Part shown: piece after piece, positions 16,420-25,170 of the stretch
Layout of the letters: every line of letters starts with the position of its first letter
How positions within the stretch are numbered: the first letter of the stretch is position 1
Assembly: GCA_964384675.1 (NCBI GenBank)
Contig: CAYLNK010000051.1
Coordinates: forward strand, 1-27,757
Length of the DNA: 27,757 bases
Reading direction: 5' to 3'
Source of the DNA: CAYLNK01 sp964384675
Lineage (GTDB): Bacteria > Acidobacteriota > Thermoanaerobaculia > UBA5066
Translations under genes and position numbers: made by a program
The notes under the pieces: generated by a model
What the model was told of the DNA's origin: nothing
Seen by the model: the letters and a program-made list of their open reading frames with translations, nothing else
The model's database searches: none

Positions 16420-16767
16420 GGATCATTCCAGGAACGCAGGACCTCGAGCCGGGGCGGGGATGGGCCCGCAGCGACCCTCCAATACGCCCGGGGACCCGCT
16501 CGCGCGCGCCGCGAGGCCGCGGGTTCGAGCCACGTCGGCGCCCCCTGGGAAGCTTCCCTAGTGCGGCCATGGCCCATGTGAGGCATGATCGGTCAGGTCC
16601 CCCGTTGCTGATCATGCATGCCGATGCGAAGGACGCCGCTGGGATGCGACGATCATGCATTCGACTCTCGGGCTGCAGTTCGCTGCCCCAATCGGGGCTG
16701 ACGGCGGGACCTGCCCATTCCTGCCGGCGTCCCTCCGGACCGGGCGCGTCCCAAGGCGAGTTCGGTC
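16420..16767. promoter_or_regulatory. Gene-free region upstream of cas3 with short palindromes and GATCATGC motifs
   Basis: These 348 bp separate the exported protein gene and cas3, which are divergent, and no credible gene is present. GATCATGCAT occurs twice in direct orientation (16610-16619 and 16651-16660), and GCATGATC, its inverse core, at 16583-16590. Perfect palindromes GGGAAGCTTCCC (16547-16558) and GGCCATGGCC (16565-16574) lie nearby. These are plausible operator sites for cas expression. No convincing -35/-10 promoter was identified by eye. A tRNA T-arm-like sequence is at 16519-16535 and is discussed among the findings. Confidence 0.4.
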
Positions 16768-19407
16768 GTGGTGAACGCGGTGCACCCGGCGCCAGGTCCG
16801 ATCGTGCGGGGTGAACCGACCTCGTTCTGGGGAAAAGTCCGACGCCCAGGGCCAGGAGAGTGCGAGTGGCACCCGCTCTTTGACCATTGTGCAGATGTGG
16901 CCGCCGTTGCCGAGGCACTCCTCGAGCTGCCAGTGTGGCGACGCCGTCTCGTCATGCTCGCGGGCGCAGGAGTTGGCCCAACCGTGTGGGCGCGACTGGC
17001 CGCTCTTGCCGCGCTGCACGACGTCGGCAAGCTCAACCTGGGATTCCAGGCCAAGGGTCGGCCGGAGCTGGGCGCGACCGCCGGACACGTCGGAGAGGCA
17101 CTCGCTGCACTCGTTCAAGGCGACGTCCTCTCTAGCCTGTCGGAACTGGCAGCATGGGGTGAGGGGACGACCGCCCTGCTGGTGTCCGCAGTCTGTCATC
17201 ACGGCCGGCCCTACGGCCTCGATGCCGCGAGCAGCAAGTGGCAGGCGGCCTGGTGGAGACCGCGAGCTGGCCTCGACCCAGCTGCCGGTTGCCGCGAGCT
17301 GCTCCGGCGCTGCCGGGCGTGGTTCCCCGCCGCCTTCGAGGAGGGAGGCGACCCTCTCCCTGACGGCCCGGCCTTTTCACATGCGTTCGCGGGGCTCGTG
17401 ATGCTCGCCGATTGGATTGGCTCGGACACGCGCTTCTTCCCCTTCAGCGAGACTCACGGGGACCGCATGCCGCTCGCCCGCGCAGCGGCTCGCCTGGCGC
17501 TCGTCGCGATCGGGATCGACGTGCCCTTGGCCGCAAGAAGCGACCACCTCGGGCGGGACGCCTTCACCAGGATCGCCACTCCCGGTTACTCCGCCCGGCC
17601 AGCGCAAGCAGCCGTCGCAGGCCTGCCGGGGGAGGCGAACGGCTCCATCACGATCCTCGAAGCGGAGACGGGAAGCGGGAAGACAGAAGCCGCCCTGGCG
17701 AGGTTCATTCAGCTGTTCGAACAAGGCTGGGTCGATGGACTCTACTTTGCACTTCCAACCCGATCGGCGGCGACACAGATGCAGACCCGCGTGCTTGCCG
17801 CAGTACGACAGGCCTTCTCATCGCCGCCGCCCGTGGTCCTCGCCGTCCCCGGGTACCTGCGCGTCGACGACGTCGAGGGCGAGCGACTCCCCCCCTTCGA
17901 GGTCCTCTGGCCCGACCACGGGCGCTTCCGCTTTCGTGCCTGGGCTGCGGAAACCGCCAAGCGGTACCTGGTCGGCTGCATAGTCGTCGGCACCGTCGAC
18001 CAGATCCTCCTTTCCTCATTGATGGTCGGACATGCTCACCTACGCGCTTCTGCGCTCTTCCGTCATCTACTCGTCGTCGATGAGGTCCACGCCTCCGATG
18101 CCTACATGGAGCGAATCCTGCGAGACGTCCTCGCCCGGCACTTTTCGTCCGGGGGGCACGCTCTGCTGCTTTCAGCGACCCTCGGCTGCGAGGCGCGTGC
18201 ACGGCTCCTCCGCACTGGCCAGGCAGGTGTACGCGAGCCGCTCGAGGCAGCCATTTCCACGCCATACCCCCTGATCACGCATCGCTCAACAGGAATCCAT
18301 GCCGTGGCCGTCCAGTCGGAAGCCTTCGAGCGCCTCGTTCGCATCTCGCTGGAGCCGTGGCTCGAACAGCCGGAGGCGATCGCCGAGAGCGCGCTGGCGT
18401 CTGCCATCCTCGGTGCGAAGGCCCTCGTGGTCCGCAACACAGTGAGGGACTGCATCGCGACCCAGGAATACCTGGAACGCGCAGCCGGAGCGTGTGGCCG
18501 CAGCGACCTCCTCTTCTCCTGCGCCGGAGTCCCGGCCCCGCATCACGCACGTTTCGCGCGACCCGACCGCAACACCCTCGACGTCGCGCTGGAAGCACGG
18601 CTCGGCAAGGAACGCCCGCCCTCCGGCTGTGTCGTTGTCGCCACGCAGACCGTCCAGCAGTCTCTCGATATCGACGCCGACATCCTGTTGACGGACCTCT
18701 GCCCAGCGGACGTGCTTCTGCAGCGCATCGGCCGCTTACACCGGCACGGTCGGCAACGGCCCATCGGCTTTGAAGGGCCCCGTGCTGTCGTCGCGGTTCC
18801 TCGGGAGCGGGATCTTGGGGCACTGATCCGCTCGAATGGCACCGCTCGGAACCACCACGGTCTAGGCAGCGTCTATCCCGATCTCCGCCTGCTCGAGGCG
18901 ACATGGCGGCTGCTCGAACAGTTCCGTGAGTGGCGCATTCCAGAGATGAACCGGTTGCTGGTCGAGAGAAGTCTGCATTCCAGCGCGCTCGACTCCATCG
19001 TGATGGAGCTTGGGGGCAACTGGCGAGGGCATGCGATGCAGATGATGGGGACCGAGCGCGGTCAAGCGCGCCAGGCCGACCTCAACTTGGTAGACTGGTC
19101 CCGTTCATACGCAGAGATGCACTTCCCCGATTCCGCGGAACGCATCCCAACTCGCCTAGGTGAAGGAGACCGATTGATTCGCTTCGAGGTTCCGGTCCCC
19201 GGCCCCTTCGCGACCGCCATCTCGGACCTCGTCCTTCCCGCCTGGTGGGTCCGAGGGCTGGCACCCGACATCGAGACCCCAGATGCCGTGGTCGCACGGG
19301 AGGGCAGCTTGCACTTTGAACTGGGTGGCAGCGCGTTCGTCTACGACCGGCTCGGCCTCCGCCCCGCGGCACAGCGGACGGGGCTTCCCGACGACCATGG
19401 AACATGA
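16768..19407 (+). CDS. cas3: Cas3, type I-E nuclease-helicase
   Basis: This 879-aa protein starts at GTG 16768 with AAGGCGAG 7 nt upstream. An N-terminal HD nuclease domain shows H35/H40, ALHDVGK with H84-D85, AGHVGEAL (H107), HH144-145 and D215. A superfamily 2 helicase follows: Walker A EAETGSGKTE (298-307), GTVDQILLSSLMVGHAHLR, VVDEVHA with the DEVH box at 438-441, LLSATLG, VVATQTVQQSLDID and QRIGRLHRHGR (652-662). A C-terminal domain completes the chain. The length is normal for I-E. Cas3 is recruited by target-bound Cascade and unwinds and degrades the non-target strand. It is the first gene of the cas operon, and cas8e begins 11 bp before its stop codon. Confidence 0.96.
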   Translation: MVNAVHPAPGPIVRGEPTSFWGKVRRPGPGECEWHPLFDHCADVAAVAEALLELPVWRRRLVMLAGAGVGPTVWARLAALAALHDVGKLNLGFQAKGRPELGATAGHVGEALAALVQGDVLSSLSELAAWGEGTTALLVSAVCHHGRPYGLDAASSKWQAAWWRPRAGLDPAAGCRELLRRCRAWFPAAFEEGGDPLPDGPAFSHAFAGLVMLADWIGSDTRFFPFSETHGDRMPLARAAARLALVAIGIDVPLAARSDHLGRDAFTRIATPGYSARPAQAAVAGLPGEANGSITILEAETGSGKTEAALARFIQLFEQGWVDGLYFALPTRSAATQMQTRVLAAVRQAFSSPPPVVLAVPGYLRVDDVEGERLPPFEVLWPDHGRFRFRAWAAETAKRYLVGCIVVGTVDQILLSSLMVGHAHLRASALFRHLLVVDEVHASDAYMERILRDVLARHFSSGGHALLLSATLGCEARARLLRTGQAGVREPLEAAISTPYPLITHRSTGIHAVAVQSEAFERLVRISLEPWLEQPEAIAESALASAILGAKALVVRNTVRDCIATQEYLERAAGACGRSDLLFSCAGVPAPHHARFARPDRNTLDVALEARLGKERPPSGCVVVATQTVQQSLDIDADILLTDLCPADVLLQRIGRLHRHGRQRPIGFEGPRAVVAVPRERDLGALIRSNGTARNHHGLGSVYPDLRLLEATWRLLEQFREWRIPEMNRLLVERSLHSSALDSIVMELGGNWRGHAMQMMGTERGQARQADLNLVDWSRSYAEMHFPDSAERIPTRLGEGDRLIRFEVPVPGPFATAISDLVLPAWWVRGLAPDIETPDAVVAREGSLHFELGGSAFVYDRLGLRPAAQRTGLPDDHGT

Positions 19408-20887
19408 CCTTCTCGATACCCCGCTCCTCTCATATCGTGGACACAGCGGCGAACGTGGAAGAACAACTCTGGCAGGGCTCCTCGCTCGGCTGAGCTCCGG
19501 TGAGCTGGCCGACTTCCCACGCCTGCGCGCACACCAGCTCCACCCCTGGGTGATGTTCCTGACCCAGCTCGGCTCGATCGCGCTACAGCGAGCCAGCCTC
19601 CACGACCCGCGACTTCCGGAAGCGGCGTGGCGGGAGCTCCTCCTACGTTTGACGAACGACAAGCATGAACCCTGGTGCCTCCTGGTCGAGGACCTCGGCG
19701 AACCAGCCTTCTTCCAACCGCCCGTGCCCGAACGCAGCCTCGACGGCTGGAAGGACTGCGAGTCGCCAGACGACATCGACGTCCTGGTTACTTCAAAGGC
19801 TCACGATGTCAAGACGGGGTTGATCCCGGGCAGCGACATTGAAGCGTGGATCTACGCGCTCGTGACGCTGCAGACGATGCAGGGATATCCTGGCCGTGGG
19901 TACACGGGCATTTCGCGCATGAACGGTGGCTATGGGAGTCGACCACGGATCGGCCTCGCCCCTGACCAGCGCCTGAGCACCAGGTTCGTGCGGGATGTGG
20001 CCGTCTTGCTGGCCTCCTGGCCGAACCTGACTGACCGGGGCTATCGCGACGATGGCCTGGCCCTTGTTTGGACCGAGGCCTGGGACGGCCACGGTAGCCT
20101 GAGCATGTCCGACCTTGCGCCACACTTCGTGGAGGTGTGTTGGCGCGCGCGCTGTGTGGCACTTCTCGACGGGGTTCAGTGCAGGTACACCACGACGGCC
20201 GGGCGCCGCTGTTTGCCGGAGATCGACAACGGCGATGTTGGCGACCCCTGGGTGCCGATCGAGCGCGACAAGGGCGCTCTATCCGTCGGCGGCCGGGGCT
20301 TCCACTACGACCTCGTGCGTAGACTCCTCTTTGGCAATGACTTCGAGCCTGCCGCGTGCCAAGTGCTGAGCGACGATGACCCTGATCCCATGCTCTTCAT
20401 TGGCACGGCCATGGCCCGTGGCCAGGGCAAGACGGATGGTCTGCACGAGCGTGTGCTGTCACTCAACGGCCCGGTCCGCTGGCGGCTCGGTCAGCCTGAC
20501 GCGCGCGCCGCACTCGGACGGCGCGCCGCCGAACGCGTCGGCTCCGCCCAGATCATGCGCAGCAAGGTCCTCTATCCGGCCATCAAGCAGCTCATGCCGC
20601 CGGGCGACGTCAAGGACGACTTCGATGCACGAGTGGATGAGCAGTTCTTCGACCATCTGTTCGTCACTCTGAGCGACGATGACGAACCCGCCCGCCTGGC
20701 CTGGGAACAACGTCTGTGCGAGGTCGCGTCGGGCGAGCTGGAACGGGCGATCCGGCGCTGTTCCGCGCCGAGCGCGCGCCGATGGGGGGTCATCAGCGCA
20801 GCCGAGAGGATGTTCTCTCTCTGCTTGGCGAAGAACTTCCCAGATGTTGCAGCGGCGGAGCGCGCCCCCGAGAGAGGTCCATCATGA
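19397..20887 (+). CDS. cas8e: Cas8e (Cse1/CasA), Cascade large subunit
   Basis: This 496-aa protein starts at ATG 19397 inside the 3' end of cas3, an 11-bp overlap consistent with translational coupling. The N-terminus resembles Cse1 (LLDTPLLSYRGHSGERGRTTLAGLLARL), with further Cse1-like stretches LTSKAHDVKTGLIPG-type (about 131-145) and MNGGYGSRPRIGL (175-187), the glycine-rich loop region. The C-terminal 130 or so residues are helical, matching the four-helix bundle of the family. In type I-E this subunit reads the PAM, helps open the target duplex and docks Cas3. Its position between cas3 and cse2 is canonical. Longer frames starting upstream merely overlap cas3 and are not supported. Confidence 0.94.
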   Translation: MEHDLLDTPLLSYRGHSGERGRTTLAGLLARLSSGELADFPRLRAHQLHPWVMFLTQLGSIALQRASLHDPRLPEAAWRELLLRLTNDKHEPWCLLVEDLGEPAFFQPPVPERSLDGWKDCESPDDIDVLVTSKAHDVKTGLIPGSDIEAWIYALVTLQTMQGYPGRGYTGISRMNGGYGSRPRIGLAPDQRLSTRFVRDVAVLLASWPNLTDRGYRDDGLALVWTEAWDGHGSLSMSDLAPHFVEVCWRARCVALLDGVQCRYTTTAGRRCLPEIDNGDVGDPWVPIERDKGALSVGGRGFHYDLVRRLLFGNDFEPAACQVLSDDDPDPMLFIGTAMARGQGKTDGLHERVLSLNGPVRWRLGQPDARAALGRRAAERVGSAQIMRSKVLYPAIKQLMPPGDVKDDFDARVDEQFFDHLFVTLSDDDEPARLAWEQRLCEVASGELERAIRRCSAPSARRWGVISAAERMFSLCLAKNFPDVAAAERAPERGPS

Positions 20888-20912
20888 TGCCCACGTCGGG
20901 CTTGGAGGCGCC

Positions 20913-21416
20913 ATGAGCCTAGCGACACTGGTCAGCGGCATGGCAACCCTGATTCGAAGCAGTCCAGCCCTCGGGCAGGGCGATATCGCGGCACTACGCA
21001 GAATGGATCCCCGACGCCCCGCCCCCGCGTTTTTCAAGATCGAGGGGCTGCTGCTCGACGAGCACCTTCCAGGTGACAGCGTGCTCCGTGCCGATCTCGA
21101 GTCGAGGTGGGCCGCCATCGTACTCGGCCTGGCCCACCTGGGTGATCTGCACCGGCACGAGCATCGCCTGGGCAGGGCGTTGGCAGAAGCCAGATTCTCC
21201 GAGCTGCGCATGGCCCGACTGCTGCAATCCGACAGCGACCAGCTCCTCGACGAACTGCCGTCTCTCGCCCGCTTCTTGGCTGCGAAGGACGTAACCGTCG
21301 ACTGGACCGGCGCCGCCCGTCTCATCCTCTCCGCCGGTCACGATGACGAGGAGGATGCCCGCCGTCACCTGGCCCGCGACTACTACGGTGCGAAGGCACG
21401 ACAGGATGCCGTCTGA
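20913..21416 (+). CDS. cse2: Cse2 (CasB), Cascade small subunit
   Basis: This 167-aa protein starts at ATG 20913 with GGAG 5 nt upstream. It is almost entirely helical, as expected for the small subunit (MATLIRSSPALGQGDIAALRRMDPRRPAPAFFKIEGLL ... SRWAAIVLGLAHLGDLHRHEHRLGRALAEARFSELRMARLL). The 'ALRRM' and 'GRALAEARFSELRMARLL' segments match the conserved Cse2 pattern. Two copies line the belly of Cascade and stabilise the crRNA-target hybrid and displaced strand. It lies 25 bp after cas8e and 37 bp before cas7e. Confidence 0.92.
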   Translation: MSLATLVSGMATLIRSSPALGQGDIAALRRMDPRRPAPAFFKIEGLLLDEHLPGDSVLRADLESRWAAIVLGLAHLGDLHRHEHRLGRALAEARFSELRMARLLQSDSDQLLDELPSLARFLAAKDVTVDWTGAARLILSAGHDDEEDARRHLARDYYGAKARQDAV

Positions 21417-21453
21417 ACCGCCCACACTCCGGAACGCCAAGGAGGTCGATCGT

Positions 21454-22719
21454 ATGAGTGCCCGCTTCCTGCAGGTCCACACCCTCACCCATTACCCGGC
21501 CTCACTGCTGAACCGGGACGATGCCGGCTTCGCAAAACGCATGCCCTTTGGGGGCGCGGTAAGAACGCGTATCTCCTCACAATGCCTGAAGCGGCACTGG
21601 CGCATGTACGACGGAGACAACAGCCTGCGGACCATTGACGCCCCCGAATCGATTCGCTCGCGAATTGCCTTCGAGCGGTTCGTCGTCAGGCCCCTGGTTG
21701 ACGAGGACGGCACCCCAGAGTCCGTCGCCCGGCTCGCCACACAGAAGATCGTCGCAAAGGTGTTCGGGGGCGAGGCCAAGGAAGCCAAGAGGGCGGAGAA
21801 GGGCCCCCGGAAGGCGAAGCCCGCCGCGCAGACCACCCCGATCGCTGAGAGCGTCGATACGCGGCTGACGTCCCCAGACCAGACTTCACAGAGCGCGGAT
21901 GCGGTCAAGACGGATCAGGTCACCGTGGTCGGCAGACCCGAGCTGGATTACCTGCGCCAGCTCGCCCTGGAGGCCATTCGATCCACCGACGGAGCACCCG
22001 ACGCGGTTTCAAGGGCCATCGACGAGAGGTTCAAGAACGACAGGGACCTGAGGAAGAACCTCCAGGCACTGAAGCCTGGGTCTCTCGAAGCGGGACTGGG
22101 CGCCGCCTTGTTCGGACGAATGGTGACGGGTGACATCCTTTCTCGCACGGACGCCGCGATCCACGTGGCTCACGCCATCACGGTTCACGGGCAGATGACT
22201 GAGAGCGACTACTTTACGGCAATCGACGACCTAGTCCGTGACGACGGCGAGCAGGGGTCCGCTCACATCAATGCCAGCGAGCTCACGAGCGGCCTCTTCT
22301 ACGGCTACCTGGTCATAGACGTAGGCGGGTTGGTCAGCAACCTGGGGGGCGACCGGATCCTCGCGGGCGAGGTGGCGCACCGGCTGGTTCACATCGTGTC
22401 GACGGTGAGTCCAGGGGCCAAGAGGGGCTCCACGGCTCCCTATGCTTACAGCCACCTCGTCCTTGGAGAGAGCGGCCGCTCTCAGCCAAGGACGCTCCAG
22501 AACGCCTTTATCGAGCCCGTGAGGACCTCTGGGGATCTCGTGCAGAACACCTACCAGGCCCTGCGTCGCCACCTTTCGGAGCTGGACGCCGTCTACGGCA
22601 AGACCGATCAACGGGCGCATGCAGGTCTCTTTACGGGCGGCGAGACGACAACGATGTTCGAGAATCGCAAGACCCTCTCCGAGCTCGCGGAGTGGGCCCG
22701 CGAGCAGGTCGTGGCATGA
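21454..22719 (+). CDS. cas7e: Cas7e (Cse4/CasC), Cascade backbone with internal hydrophilic insertion
   Basis: This 421-aa protein starts at ATG 21454 preceded by AAGGAGG at 21439-21445. The N-terminus (FLQVHTLTHYPASLLNRDDAGFAKRMPFGGAVRTRISSQCLKRHWR) is diagnostic of I-E Cas7. Further hallmarks are ALFGRMV, HVAHAITVHG and KRGSTAPYAYSHLVLGESGRSQPRTLQNAF. Six copies normally coat the crRNA spacer. E. coli CasC has about 363 residues; here residues about 103-156 are an extra stretch rich in Lys, Ala, Pro, Thr and Gln (EAKEAKRAEKGPRKAKPAAQ and so on), which looks like an unstructured insertion. The stop codon overlaps the cas5e start in an ATGA arrangement. Confidence 0.95.
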   Translation: MSARFLQVHTLTHYPASLLNRDDAGFAKRMPFGGAVRTRISSQCLKRHWRMYDGDNSLRTIDAPESIRSRIAFERFVVRPLVDEDGTPESVARLATQKIVAKVFGGEAKEAKRAEKGPRKAKPAAQTTPIAESVDTRLTSPDQTSQSADAVKTDQVTVVGRPELDYLRQLALEAIRSTDGAPDAVSRAIDERFKNDRDLRKNLQALKPGSLEAGLGAALFGRMVTGDILSRTDAAIHVAHAITVHGQMTESDYFTAIDDLVRDDGEQGSAHINASELTSGLFYGYLVIDVGGLVSNLGGDRILAGEVAHRLVHIVSTVSPGAKRGSTAPYAYSHLVLGESGRSQPRTLQNAFIEPVRTSGDLVQNTYQALRRHLSELDAVYGKTDQRAHAGLFTGGETTTMFENRKTLSELAEWAREQVVA

Positions 22720-23450
22720 GGGCTCTAGTCCTTCGCTTTGATGCGCCGCTCGTGAGCTTTGGCGCCCCAGCTGTCGACCAGAACGGCGTCGTCCAGCCGT
22801 TTCCGACCCTGGCGATGCTCGTCGGGCTGCTCGCAAACGCCCTGGGGTGGGACCACCGAGATCACGAACAGCTCGCGGCCTTGCAGTACCGCCTCCGCTA
22901 CGCCGCCCGGATAGACCGGAGGGGCGAAGCCCTCTTGGACTACCAGACAGTCGATCTCGGGACAGAGTGGATGCGCGCCGAGACCGCCGGCTGGACGACG
23001 CACGGTCGCGTGGCTACGCGCGGAGGCGCGAGCGGGGAAGGCACTCACCAGCGTTTCCAGCACTATCGCGCCGACAGCATCCATACACTGGCCGTTACGC
23101 TGCAGGGTGAAGTCCAACCGACGCTGGACGAGGTGGTTGCGGCCCTTCGGGAGCCCGCGCGCCCTCTGTTCATCGGGCGAAAGACCTGCCTACCCGCGGC
23201 GCCGCTGATGATTGGCGTTGTGGAGGCGGCATCGCTCGTCGCGGTCCTGGCTGACACCCCCCGGGTCCGCCGTGGGGACTCCGGCATGCTACCAGCCTCC
23301 TGGTGGGACGGGGACGACCCGAGCCGGGCCGTGGGTGACTCACACATCGTCGCCGTCACTGACGAGCGTGACTGGCAGAGTCGCATCCATGTGGGGCGTC
23401 GGCTAATGCGGGAAGGTCACGTCGACCCGCCGGGGGCGCCCTGTGCCTGA
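22716..23450 (+). CDS. cas5e: Cas5e (CasD), Cascade 5'-handle-binding subunit
   Basis: This 244-aa protein has its ATG at 22716 overlapping the cas7e TGA by 4 bp. The RAMP-type N-terminus ALVLRFDAPLVSFGAPAVDQNGVVQPFPTLAMLVGLLANALGW is typical of Cas5e (L-x-F-x-x-P-x-x-S-F-G, then P-x-x-S/A-x-L-x-G-L-x-x-x-A-L-G). A middle stretch GEGTHQRFQHYRADSIHTLAV and an RPLFIGRKTCLPAAPL motif before the C-terminus also fit. The protein caps the 5' handle of the crRNA in Cascade. The 3' end overlaps cas6e by 8 bp. Confidence 0.94.
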   Translation: MRALVLRFDAPLVSFGAPAVDQNGVVQPFPTLAMLVGLLANALGWDHRDHEQLAALQYRLRYAARIDRRGEALLDYQTVDLGTEWMRAETAGWTTHGRVATRGGASGEGTHQRFQHYRADSIHTLAVTLQGEVQPTLDEVVAALREPARPLFIGRKTCLPAAPLMIGVVEAASLVAVLADTPRVRRGDSGMLPASWWDGDDPSRAVGDSHIVAVTDERDWQSRIHVGRRLMREGHVDPPGAPCA

Positions 23451-24201
23451 CGGCTTACATCTGGTGAAGGTCCCCCTCCGGGCTGACAAGCTCGCAGCCA
23501 TCGCCAGACGCCGCCAGCTCCCGCTGCGAGAGATGGACGACGGGTACCTCGCCCACGTCATCCTTTGCGGTCTGTGGCAGGACCGCGCGCCGAGGCCCTT
23601 CGTGCTGAGCGGCAATGACCGCTTCATTGACGCGTGGGGTTACAGCGAGTTCGATGCTCCCGCGCTGGTCGACCACGCCACCGCGTTCGGCGACCCGTCG
23701 CTGGTGGCCGCCATCGGCGACTTGGCGGGCATCGCAAGTCGACCCATGCCGCGTTTCGAGCCGCGACGACAGCTGGGCTTCACGGTTCGCACCTGCCCGG
23801 TCGTCCGGCTGGCTGCGGCAAGGAACGGTCATCGAGCGGGCGCTGAGGTGGATGCGTTCTTGGCGCGGTGCTTTGTGGCCGGGGACGGTCCTGTGTCACG
23901 AGAGGATGTCTACCGCGACTGGCTCCTCAAGACCCTCGGGGACTCGGGGCGCACAGGAGTCACGGTGACCCAGGCGCGGATCGCCGCGGTTTCTCGCGAG
24001 AGGCTGGTCCGCCGAACGCATGGGGCGACCCGGAGCACAAGTCGCATCGAGCGCCCGGACGTGAGATTCGAGGGCGACATCGTGGTTGAGGATGGGGACA
24101 GACTGCTCGCTTACCTGGCACACGGTGTTGGGCGACATCGGGCGTTCGGGTTTGGCGCCCTGATGCTCGCACCCCCGGGTTCGGCCGGTTCGCTTCGCTG
24201 A
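23443..24201 (+). CDS. cas6e: Cas6e (Cse3/CasE), crRNA-processing endoribonuclease
   Basis: This 252-aa protein starts at GTG 23443 inside the end of cas5e. Two ferredoxin-like halves are expected. The motif DDGYLAH puts Tyr35 and His38 at the spacing of the active-site Tyr/His pair known from Thermus Cse3, which supports catalysis. The C-terminal glycine-rich loop HGVGRHRAFGFGALMLAPPG is the family signature. The enzyme cuts the precursor at the 3' base of the repeat stem (GC-rich 6-bp stem, TCGC loop) and leaves an 8-nt ATGCTCCC handle. The cas1 ATG follows 7 bp after its stop. Confidence 0.93.
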   Translation: MPDGLHLVKVPLRADKLAAIARRRQLPLREMDDGYLAHVILCGLWQDRAPRPFVLSGNDRFIDAWGYSEFDAPALVDHATAFGDPSLVAAIGDLAGIASRPMPRFEPRRQLGFTVRTCPVVRLAAARNGHRAGAEVDAFLARCFVAGDGPVSREDVYRDWLLKTLGDSGRTGVTVTQARIAAVSRERLVRRTHGATRSTSRIERPDVRFEGDIVVEDGDRLLAYLAHGVGRHRAFGFGALMLAPPGSAGSLR

Positions 24202-24208
24202 CAACACG

Positions 24209-25153
24209 ATGCTCAAAGGGCGTTTGGGTCTCGAGACCGCACGCATACCACACTGTGACCGCCACGGCTGCATATGGCTCCGGCGGGGTGTGTTGTCCGT
24301 TGAGAACGGAACGCTCCGCTTCACCTCGGCGGGGGAACCAGACCTTGCTGCCGGCCAATACGGCATTCCATACCAGACGGTCAGCGCCATCTTCATCGAA
24401 CCTGGCACCACCGTTAGCCATGATGCCCTTCGCCTGCTGGCAAGGCACGGAACCGGACTGGTCGTCACGGGAGAGGAAGGCGTCCGATTCTACGCGTCGA
24501 TGCCGTTCGGCCAAGACGAGAGCGCACTGGCCCGGGAACAAGTACGGCTCTGGTGCGACAGCGATCGGCGCGTTCTCGTGGCGCGTAGGATGTACGCTTG
24601 GCGGCTCGGCGAGGTGTTTCCCGCCGCGGATCTGGACATCCTGCGCGGAATGGAGGGCGCACGCGTCAAGACGCTCTACCGGAGCCTCGCACGGCAACAC
24701 GGGGTGAACTGGGCGGGCCGGCGCTATGACCGCGACGACCCTGAAGCCACGGATCGGGTCAACCAGGCGCTGAACCACGCGTCGGCGGCGGTCCGAGCGG
24801 CGTCGATGATCGCGGTGGCGGCGACCTCAACGATCCCTCAGCTCGGTTTCATCCACGAGGACTCCGCACATGCCTTCTGCCTCGACATCGCCGACCTCTA
24901 CCGGGAGAGCGTGTGCCTTCCTGCGGCCTTTCGGGCCGTCAGGAAGTTCGAGGAGGATCGCGGGGAGCCACTGGAGCGGCACGCCCGACGGTGCGCGGGA
25001 CGTGCGCTCCGGGACGAGCAAGTGATCCCCTCAATGATCGACCGCATTAAGACTCTCCTTGCCGGCGCAGATACCCCTGGTCTTGAATCCCCTGGAGGTC
25101 TGATCGGGGCGGGAGGGATTCAGCCGGCCCCGCAGGGGCATGGGGGCACCTAG
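24209..25153 (+). CDS. cas1: Cas1, type I-E integrase
   Basis: This 314-aa protein starts at ATG 24209. Metal ligands are present at the expected spacing: E149 in RGMEGARVK, H216 in LGFIHED and D229 in DIADLYRE (the His-to-Asp interval of 13 equals that of E. coli Cas1). The segments GVNWAGRRYDRDDPEATDRVNQALNHA and the N-terminal HGCIWLRRGVLSVENGTL are characteristic of the I-E branch. Cas1 forms the (Cas1)4-(Cas2)2 complex that inserts prespacers at the leader end of the array. A Gly/Pro-rich tail of about 25 residues ends the protein. It is followed after 17 bp by cas2. Confidence 0.96.
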   Translation: MLKGRLGLETARIPHCDRHGCIWLRRGVLSVENGTLRFTSAGEPDLAAGQYGIPYQTVSAIFIEPGTTVSHDALRLLARHGTGLVVTGEEGVRFYASMPFGQDESALAREQVRLWCDSDRRVLVARRMYAWRLGEVFPAADLDILRGMEGARVKTLYRSLARQHGVNWAGRRYDRDDPEATDRVNQALNHASAAVRAASMIAVAATSTIPQLGFIHEDSAHAFCLDIADLYRESVCLPAAFRAVRKFEEDRGEPLERHARRCAGRALRDEQVIPSMIDRIKTLLAGADTPGLESPGGLIGAGGIQPAPQGHGGT

Positions 25154-25170
25154 AGGAGAGGCCTGTGTCG

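Noticed and set aside
16455..16546. A possible complete class II tRNA (about 94 nt) ending at the T-arm-like sequence
   Set aside because: The acceptor pairs only in part, the T-stem has a mismatch, and no D-arm or anticodon arm fits, so only a possible 3' remnant is reported.
16569..16814. Small + strand frame (81 aa) before cas3
   Set aside because: It overlaps the start of cas3, has no recognisable pattern and crosses the palindrome-rich region, so it is probably not a gene.
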